DNA from: Thraustochytrium sp. TN22
Lineage: Eukaryota > Sar > Bigyra > Thraustochytrida > Thraustochytriidae
Length of the DNA: 64,000 nt
Assembly: GCA_013306675.1 (NCBI GenBank)
Contig: JABLUY010000111.1
Location: 1 to 64,000, forward strand
Direction of reading: 5' to 3'
Shown here piece after piece: positions 54,237-61,303 of this stretch. Each line of letters opens with the position of its first letter. The stretch's first letter is position 1. The notes beneath the pieces are model-generated. The model made no database searches. It was not told where the DNA came from and saw only the letters and a list, made by a program, of their open reading frames with translations. The position numbers were made by a program, and so were the translations under genes.

Positions 54237-56123
54237 GCTGCTTGCTGCCAGAGCACCTTGAACGCGCGCCTCGCCACGGCCGCTGCTTCGCTAGGGCCGG
54301 GCCCTGATCGATGAGCCCCGCCCGCCCCCGTGCCCGTTTCTCTGTTGCTGCCGTTTGAGCCGAGCGCAACGCCGGCTGCGCCGCCGCCGCGCAGCGCCCG
54401 CTCCCGCCGCCGCGCCGCCGCCGCCCGCGCCGCCCTCGCTCACCCGCGCGCGTCCGCCGCGGTCGCCGGTCGTTAGAAGTCTGCTGCTGCTGCGCCGTGA
54501 GGCCGGGTTATGTCACTCACTCACTGGCCGGGCAGTGGTGGTGGTTAGGCCTAGCTTTCTTGGATGACTCTGCCAGTGCGAACAGCCAGATGAGATCAAC
54601 GGCGGAACTTGCCAGGCCTCTAGCTAGAGCTAGCCAGTAGACTAGCTAGCTACAGGCCTACCAGGCCAAGGCCCAGCTAGAGGCGGGCTCCACGCCGTCC
54701 TGCGCCGGCCCTGCGGCCTCCAAGAGCCTTGACTGGGACCAGGAGCGCGTTGGGAGCGCACGAGTCGCGGTAGAGACGTCGACGGCGACGTTGGATTCCG
54801 GCCACCGAGGCCGAGCCGATTCCTTCTTCAAAGTAGATTGATGCACAACACTGTGTGCATTGGGTGACGGGAAAGCCGGCGGTTCACTCGGAGGAGCAGC
54901 AACGCCGGGATTGAGAGAAGCGGACGATCGTGGTTGCAGCGAGGTGAAGAGATCGTTTGGGGCCCGAGGGGGCGGAGGCTTGCTGGCTCGGAGCCTGCTG
55001 CGCCGGTCGACTTGCGTGAGATCTAAATTCTCTCAGGAACCAGAATCACCAAGCAGGAGAAGCGCCAAGTGAGTTGCAGACAAGCCCTTTGCGCTGCTTT
55101 GGAGCAAGAGTACATTCTATTTTCCTGCAAAGGTGTCCCTTCGGCCCAATCTCCCTTCCGCAAGCTCATCTCAAGCCTGGCACTGCATTCTTGGTGGAGT
55201 CTGGCTGGCTAGTCCTCCAGTGCAAGTGGAGCAATGAGCGAGCGTGAGGCAAGAATGCCACGGAGAGTTGGCCTGCGTAGTTCGAAGCGTATCACGGAAA
55301 CTTCACAGCACAGACACCGTGACGACCGTGACGTGACCTCGGAGCGTGATCTGTTTGTCGTAGCCGGCGGTTTTGCGCGTGCAGCGGGGTCCTTTTTCTG
55401 ATCCGGTCCTTGCCTTGTCCTCTGACGACTCGGACATTGGCTTTTTTTTCACTTCAACGCCCGCGGCAGTGACACACGCAACGCGCATAATCCTGTCCGC
55501 AGCTCGAGCGACAGCGGCCGTGGGCGGCGGGCGGCCGCGGGACTGAAGCGGGGCTGACAGTGAAGCGGGCTCTGCCCGTGCAGCAGAGCGCATCGTAGTG
55601 CAGTGAAGCGTAGCGGGCGACGCGCTTGTGCTGTCGTTGTGGAGGTGGGCATTTCATTTCCGCTCGCCCGGGCCGAGTCGCTCGCACGCAAATCCGCTCG
55701 CTCGCGAGCTTGCTCACACGCAGCTGCGAGAGCGCCCTGACGCACGCACGCGCGGCTTTGCAGTCGGGCTCGTCAGCGCCTGCGCGCGCCTCGACGACTG
55801 AGTGCGGCTGCACGGCGTCGTTCGGCATGCTGCGGCACGTCGACCGGTAGCGACGTGACCAGCTCCACCACTTCAACTCCAGCTCTCGCTCTCGCTCTCG
55901 CGCTCGCTCGTGTTCTCGCTCTTGCGCTCGCTCGTACTCTTGCTTTCGCCTTTGCCAGAAAAGGATGGGATGGCGGCAAGCAAGCGCGAGCAAGAGCGGG
56001 CTACTCTTACTCCCGGTGGAGGCGGAGCGGGCCAGTGGGGGCGTGCAGGATCCAACGCCGGCGCCGTATTGCCCCAAAGACAAGACCGGGTCCAGCCTAA
56101 CAGTGAGCGCACGCACGCGCGCC
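54237..56123. other. Divergent intergenic region, ASF1 / metallophosphoesterase
   Basis: 1.9 kb with no supported gene. It holds a TAGGCCTA palindrome at 54546-54553, a cluster of CTAGCTAG-type motifs at 54615-54665 and CTCGCT-type repeats at 55870-55935 close to the phosphoesterase start. The reading frame of that gene is open upstream to an ATG at 55965, but see the entry for the chosen start. Confidence 0.6.
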
Positions 56124-57467
56124 ATGGTGTTGGTGCGCCACCATTGCTTGTTCGTGTTGGTGTACGCGCTCGCGGTGATCGTTCTCCTGGCAACCTTTTC
56201 GGTGCTCGCTTCGTCCGCTGAGCAGTACCGCGAACTATGGAACACGCGCTTCGTGGAGCCACCAAGCGCGTCGGCTGCCGACACAGGCATCATGAACCCG
56301 CCGAGCGCGTCAGCGGCAGCTCTAGCGACCGCAGCTTCTGCTATCGCTTCGCCAATGCAGGATCAGGAGGCGGAAACCGAGAAACTCCCAAACGTGACGC
56401 GCGTGGCAATTTTGGCAGACTCGGCGCTCAATCCGGCAACGGTGCGCGTGTTGGAGCTCGTGGCGGCGGAGGGCGCGGCCATGGTCCTGCACCCGGGCGA
56501 CATCGACTACACGGGCGACGTGGACCGGTGGGAAGCGCAGATGCGTGGCGCTCTGGGACCGCACGTAGGCTACTTTTTCTCGGCAGGCAACTACGAGACG
56601 AAGCGACCGAAGCTGACTCGCAATGCCCCGGCGGGCGTTGTGCAGGACGAGAAGTGGAAGGCGTACGTGAAAAAGCGCGACGCCATCCTGGCGGCACTGG
56701 GCGTGGATTGCCCGCTCGCGACGCCGAACCGGAGCCAGCTCGCATGTCATTTCAAGGGCGTCTCCTTTGTGCTGTCGAACCTGTCGAACCGCCAGGAGCG
56801 CCTGCAAGCCAACGCAGACTTTGTGCGCTCCGGCTTGGCCGCCCTGCGCGCCAAGTATCCACGCACACGCTGGACCTTTTGCCTCTGGCATGCGCCGTTT
56901 TGGCGGATGCAGGTTGGCTTCCGCGCGCCGCCCGAGATCATGCGTTCGCCGACGCTGGAGGCAGCCTACGAGACCTGCCGCGCGGCGGGCGCCATCGTGC
57001 TCACAGGCCACGAGCACTACTACGTACGCACGCACACCATGACGAGCTACCGCCACCCATACAGTTTCCGCGCGCCGGAGATGCGCGACGGCCTGCCGGT
57101 GCTCGAGGCGAGGCCGGGGCGCAACTTTGCGGTCGTGTCCGGGCTTGGCGGACACTCTGTGAGCGTGCCATCTAGGTCTAACTTCGAGACGCGCCCACAT
57201 CTTGCGGCCGTGCACCCGCGGGACATGCTCACAGACGAGGACCCGGGCGGCAAGATCTTCTTTCCGGACGTCGGCGGCATTGCAGCCCCAGTCACGTCCT
57301 CCAGCGTGATCACGGCAGACCCGAGGGTAGACCAAAGCTACCCGTTCGGCGCCCTATTTTGCGACCTCCCTACGGGCACGGCGGCCGCCACCACGCCCGG
57401 CCAGTGCTACTTCAAGACCATTGATGGTGACGTCGTGGACCGCTTCCTCGTAGAGGCGAGCTTGTAA
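56124..57467 (+). CDS. Membrane-anchored calcineurin-like metallophosphoesterase with GNYE motif
   Basis: 447 residues from the ATG at 56124, which places a hydrophobic signal anchor at residues 8-30 (LFVLVYALAVIVLLATFSVLA). An in-frame ATG at 55965 would add 53 residues and bury that signal. The dimetal phosphoesterase motifs are in order: ILADSALN (D99), HPGDIDYTGD (GDxxY, 125-129), SAGNYE (155-158), LWHAPF (H256) and GHEHYY (295-298), all typical of purple-acid-phosphatase-like enzymes. The usual GNH(D/E) reads GNYE, so the catalytic His is Tyr while the metal-binding Asn stays. Several N-x-S/T sequons suggest passage through the secretory route. It probably acts on phosphate esters in the lumen or outside; the Tyr may change rate or specificity. 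Substrate unknown. Confidence 0.85.
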   Translation: MVLVRHHCLFVLVYALAVIVLLATFSVLASSAEQYRELWNTRFVEPPSASAADTGIMNPPSASAAALATAASAIASPMQDQEAETEKLPNVTRVAILADSALNPATVRVLELVAAEGAAMVLHPGDIDYTGDVDRWEAQMRGALGPHVGYFFSAGNYETKRPKLTRNAPAGVVQDEKWKAYVKKRDAILAALGVDCPLATPNRSQLACHFKGVSFVLSNLSNRQERLQANADFVRSGLAALRAKYPRTRWTFCLWHAPFWRMQVGFRAPPEIMRSPTLEAAYETCRAAGAIVLTGHEHYYVRTHTMTSYRHPYSFRAPEMRDGLPVLEARPGRNFAVVSGLGGHSVSVPSRSNFETRPHLAAVHPRDMLTDEDPGGKIFFPDVGGIAAPVTSSSVITADPRVDQSYPFGALFCDLPTGTAAATTPGQCYFKTIDGDVVDRFLVEASL

Positions 57468-57529
57468 TCTCAGACTCGAGCAAGACAAAAAAAAAGAGAA
57501 GGGGTTGGATTATGCACATGATCCTGGCA

Positions 57530-57820
57530 TCAAGGATTGACAGCGAGTGCCTTCCCGTTGCCCGTGTTGTACGGTGGCGCGTAGAAGTTCCGCATTGCCG
57601 CGCCCTTTTGATAGAAGCAGTATGCCGCGATGGCGCCCGGAATTGTGATCAGGAGGACGATCACCGCCGCGACGAACTGGTATATCCGGACGATCGTCTC
57701 GCCCTCGTCGTCGCCAAGGTCATCGGGGCCGAAGCTCTGTGCCGTGCTCACCGTGGCCCCGACCAGCAGCAGCCCCAGCGTCCTCCCCAGCGCGCTCACG
57801 GTCAGTTTGTTGTGCTGCAT
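57530..57820 (-). CDS. Small type I membrane protein
   Basis: 96 residues from the ATG at 57820, convergent with the phosphoesterase gene and only 62 bases from its stop. It has a signal peptide (TLGLLLVGATVSTAQ), a short acidic luminal part (FGPDDLGDDEGE), one membrane span (IYQFVAAVIVLLITIPGAIAAYCFY) and a short cytosolic tail. The frame is open upstream through a pentanucleotide repeat, but that part has low-complexity Arg/Glu composition and lacks a credible start. Unknown function. The layout (short signal peptide, one TM) is like the next gene upstream. Confidence 0.7.
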   Translation of the reverse strand: MQHNKLTVSALGRTLGLLLVGATVSTAQSFGPDDLGDDEGETIVRIYQFVAAVIVLLITIPGAIAAYCFYQKGAAMRNFYAPPYNTGNGKALAVNP

Positions 57821-58700
57821 CGGCCCTGCTGCGAGGCGACTCGCCTCGCCTCGCCTCGCCTCGCCTCGCCTCGCCTCGCTTCGCCTCGCCTCGCCTCGCC
57901 TCGCCTCGCCTCGCGTCGCCTCGCGTCGCCTCGCGTCGCCTCGCGTCGCCTCGCCTCGCGTCGCCTCGCGTTGCCTCGCGTTGCCTCGCCTCGCGTCGCA
58001 GTACGCGGCGCTAGCTAGTAGCTGGTCTGCCTCCCTCTCCCGAGTTGAGACTGCCTGCAAAAGCGTACCGCCGCAGGTGCACGCGCTAACCTGGTAGATA
58101 GTGGCTCGGCCAAGCGCTGGACTGGGTTTGCTACGCGATGCAGACCGCGTTGGCCAAAGCATGGTATGCCGCCTTCCGGGGCGTGCGGTCACGGTAGCGT
58201 GGTGCATGTAGTCATGGCGGCCAGATGAAGAGTGGTGGGGCCGGGCTTGTTCGACCTTCTTGTAGTAGTTGGCTCGAGAAAGCTCGCACTTCGTCCGCCG
58301 TGATTCACGTGCGAGGCGGCGGCGTCGCACTGCGCGCGCTTCAGCCTGCGCGCGCTGCATCAACAGTGTGGCAACGCCGTGCAACTGACCGGACCAAGCC
58401 TGAGAGAGAGATAAACATCTTTCATGACTCGGAACGTCTTTTCCTTCCGCCCGCAGCAGCGCGGCCTGCAGCAGGCTGAGCAACTGGCCAGACCGGGCAC
58501 AGCTCACAAAGTGCATGTAGGCTGGAACGCTCAGATCATTGCAGGCTAAGTGGGCTGCACACGTTGGACAAGGTTTGCAGCGGCTGACTGGCGGAGACCA
58601 GTGCCACCGCGAAGTTATAGGTCGCCTGCATGACGCGCAAACGACGCCAAAAGATCATCTTCTTGTCTCGACATGAAAACACGCCAATTGTGTTCACCCT
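57821..58700. other. Intergenic between two small membrane-protein genes
   Basis: 880 bases. The first 180 are mostly the TCGCC/TCGCG repeat. The rest (58000-58700) has moderate GC and no supported gene. Confidence 0.6.
57841..57999. repeat. (TCGCC/TCGCG)n pentanucleotide array
   Basis: About 32 consecutive five-base units, drifting from TCGCC toward alternating TCGCC-TCGCG and a few TTGCC. It lies only about 20 bases upstream of the small membrane protein's ATG, in its 5' leader or promoter. Confidence 0.95.
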
Positions 58701-59234
58701 CTAAGCGGACCACGACGCCTGCGTATCTTTGCTCGGGACGATAGTTGCTGTCGGCACACTTGGAAGTCCGGAGGTGGCGGCCGGAGCGGCGGTCCCGCCG
58801 GCTGTAGTCGCGTAAGTTGAATTCCAGCTTGCGACGAATGCAGCTTGCTCATTTCGTTGATGAAGAGTACACATGACGCTGATGACGCCGATGAGTAGAA
58901 GAACCCCTCCAAGACACGCGAGGACGATGATCAGCAGATTGTCGTACCAATCAATGCCATTTTCCTCCCGACCACACGGGCAACCATTCTTCAGCGGATC
59001 AGAGAACCAGGTTTCTTTGCAGTCAGAGGCATTTCCCGGGCAGCTGCAGCGGTTAGAAACTGAAAGGACGCATGACAAGTCACCAAGGCAACCGTTGAGC
59101 TGTGCCCAGCACTCGCATGAGATGTCGCCAATGTTATCGTACGAGGCTGGACAGTTTTGCGTCGTCGTATTCTGCGCCAGGCTCAGCACAGCCCCGGCCA
59201 TCAGCAACGCTGCCGTGCGGATCAGCGCCTTCAT
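58701..59234 (-). CDS. Cysteine-rich type I membrane protein
   Basis: 177 residues from the ATG at 59234. It has a signal peptide (LIRTAALLMAGAVLSLAQ) and a luminal domain of about 70 residues with ten cysteines (CPASYDN, ISCECWAQLNGC, LSCVLSVSNRCSCPG, DCKETW, NGCPCG) and two N-x-S/T sequons. One membrane span follows (LLIIVLACLGGVLLLIGVISVMC) and then a Ser/Thr/Ala-rich tail. I do not recognise the family. A related but broken copy lies at 60600-60987. The upstream leader is a CTCTG-type pentamer array, much as the neighbouring small membrane gene has TCGCC pentamers. Confidence 0.75.
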   Translation of the reverse strand: MKALIRTAALLMAGAVLSLAQNTTTQNCPASYDNIGDISCECWAQLNGCLGDLSCVLSVSNRCSCPGNASDCKETWFSDPLKNGCPCGREENGIDWYDNLLIIVLACLGGVLLLIGVISVMCTLHQRNEQAAFVASWNSTYATTAGGTAAPAATSGLPSVPTATIVPSKDTQASWSA

Positions 59235-60599
59235 CGCGTCCCGCTCTGCTTCGCACTGCCCTGCCCTGCTCTGCTCTGCTCTTCTCTTCTCTGCTCTGCT
59301 TTGCTTTGCCCTGCCCTGCTCTGCTCTGCTCTGCTCTGCGCAGCTTTGGAGTCTGCTTGCCCGGCTGGCCGGCCTCAGGCTCGGACGTAGCCCAGGCTGC
59401 AGCGGCGGTGCGCGAAGCGATCAACCTAGAAAATGAGCTCTTGAGCGCGCCGCACACCGGCAACGAACAGCTGCGCCGGAGGCCCGGGAAGTACCACCCT
59501 GATTTCACCAAGGGCCCCAGACCGCGCTGCTCGAGCTGCTCGCGCACAAGTGGCCAAACGCCGCGCCCGAGTTCAAGTTCTGTGGGCACGGACGAGCCGC
59601 AGCCAGCCGGAGCGCGGCTCGTCCTCAGCTCCCCAGGCCGGTAACCGAGCTCCGCAGCCTCCGCTCCAACTTGAAGCCGCCTTCACAGCAGTCAAGGTCC
59701 AGCGAGGGCCGGCGTGACTCGCGGGCGACGCGACGTAGCCCAGAGGACAGCCCACGCCGAGAGATGGCCGCCCGGGACATCGTGCAGTGGCCGCCCGGGA
59801 CATCGTCATCCGTGCGGGCGCGCGTGCAGCCTGCCAGTGAGAGATGGCCGTCGGGGACATCGTCATTTTTCCGGGCGCCCGCACGTGCAGTCTGCGTGCA
59901 ACCTGCGCCTTTGCAGGCTGGCGACGTGGAGATGATCTCAATCGGCTGCTCGAGGCAGTGGTTCGGGCCCCACGAAGCACGGGCGCATGCGTCGTCGTCG
60001 GTCCATCGTCCGGCCCGGGACGAGCCCTACTGACAGTGAGAGGCAGAAATTGCGGAGCGCACGGCGAATTGGCCAAAGTCGTCTTGAGCTCCGAGTCGGC
60101 CCAGGCTCGCGATTCGCCGCCTTTGCTTTGCAGATGTCTGACTTGCCGGCCTGCGGGACATCGGAGTGTCCAAAGAAGCTGCGCCGCCGCGGGCGTGTCT
60201 GGCGTGCATAGCCCGTGCAGCTGCGTCAGCCTGCGTGAACAAAGTGGCAAACAAGGTTGTCCATACCGTGACATGATGCTGCGTGTTGTGGGGAAGTGAA
60301 TTCTCTTCTGAAAAATCCCGCAGCCAAGCAGCGCGGGCTTTGTCCTCGTGGCTTTGGGACCTTCAAAGGAGCTGTCGCTTGCTGGTGCCTTGCGTCGAAG
60401 TAGACAGGCAGGCATCGTGGAATGTCCCTTTGCAAGCTGAGGGCTCCTTGCTTCTCCCTTGGAACAGACTGGCTGTCGCCTGCAGCAAGTGTGGCTGTCG
60501 GGAGTGCACTTGATGAGACCATACTAGTAGTCGGTGGGTAGCTGCCGAAGGGACCAAAGAGACCAGGTTGAGGATAGATGGCGCCGAGGCTTGCCTGAT
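59235..60599. other. Intergenic, Cys-rich gene upstream region with degenerate repeats
   Basis: Holds a pyrimidine pentamer array (59256-59339), then a region of three degenerate repeats around GATGGCCGCCCGGGACATCGT (about 59762, 59786 and 59842). Open frames exist on both strands here (for example 59844-60299 plus) but show no domain. I do not call a gene. Confidence 0.5.
59256..59339. repeat. (CTCTG/CCCTG)n pentanucleotide array
   Basis: About 16 units of five bases with variants CCCTG, CTCTG, CTCTT and CTTTG, directly upstream of the Cys-rich gene's ATG. Confidence 0.9.
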
Positions 60600-60987
60600 T
60601 CAGACCGCGCATTGGCTTGCATTAGTGCGAAGTAGGAGGACCACAAACTCGATGGGAGGGACAATGCAAAGGCGAACAACAATCCCCCCCATAATGATGA
60701 AGGGCAGCCGCCCAGGGTCGCTCGACATTCTCCGAAGAACGAGTCGCTACCCAAGTCCTGGTCGCATGAACGATCATACCGCTGGAAATTCCTCGCAGGC
60801 TGCATGCATTGGAGTGTCGCAGCGGTTTGATTACAGACACTGCAACGCCGTCCAGGCAACCCATGTGTGCTGCCCAACACTCGCATGAGATCTCGGAGAT
60901 GAGGGAGGACGACGAGGGCAGTCCTGCGCCGCACAAAGTGCGGCCCTGGTCACCAGGAGCGCTGCACTGTGCAAGAGCGCCCTTCAT
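60600..60987 (-). pseudogene. Degenerate paralogue of the Cys-rich membrane protein
   Basis: On the minus strand an ATG at 60987 (MKGALAQCS) is followed by SLISEISCECWAAHMGCLDG, clearly related to NIGDISCECWAQLNGCLGD of the gene at 58701-59234. The DNA matches too (the plus strand shares CACTCGCATGAGAT and its surroundings). Beyond that point the similarity shifts between frames: later Cys- and TM-like segments occur in other frames, for example a hydrophobic stretch around 60600-60690. It is either a frameshifted pseudogene or a gene with introns. A signal peptide as clear as the intact copy's is not visible. Confidence 0.45.
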
Positions 60988-61303
60988 CTCAGCTCCCGGG
61001 GTACCTAGGCAACGGAAGCCGTGCCATCCCATAGCACGCGCGCCCTGCTGTGCCCGGATCTCGCCTTACTTCGCGCAAACGCAGCCGCGGCCGCAGTCGT
61101 ACGTGCCAGTGCAGGCACAAGCAAGCCGCAGCTGAGCTGCCCCCGCGCTCGTGCAGCGCCTCGCCCGCCGGCGGTTGCTGGTGCGGCCCAGGACTTTCCA
61201 GCGCCGCATTCCAGGCCCTGACCATGCACTACTACACGCAGTTCAAGTTGAGTACCCCTGGGTACGACTAAGTTATGACCAGCGGCTACCACTGCCCGGC
61301 GGC
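60988..61303. other. Intergenic up to hAT copy 2
   Basis: 316 bases with no supported gene. The last eight bases (61296-61303, CCGGCGGC) are the expected left target-site duplication of the second hAT copy; its partner lies outside the window. Confidence 0.6.

Noticed and set aside
55965-56123. 53-codon N-terminal extension of the phosphoesterase from a real ATG
   Set aside because: It would place the hydrophobic signal anchor internally and is of random composition. Kept as an alternative start only.
57821-58516. Long upstream extension of the small membrane protein
   Set aside because: It translates the pentanucleotide array into Arg/Glu/Ala repeats and puts the signal peptide in the interior.
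59844-60299. 151-codon plus-strand frame beginning MAVGDIVIF
   Set aside because: No domain, covers a degenerate repeat, and overlaps open frames on the other strand.
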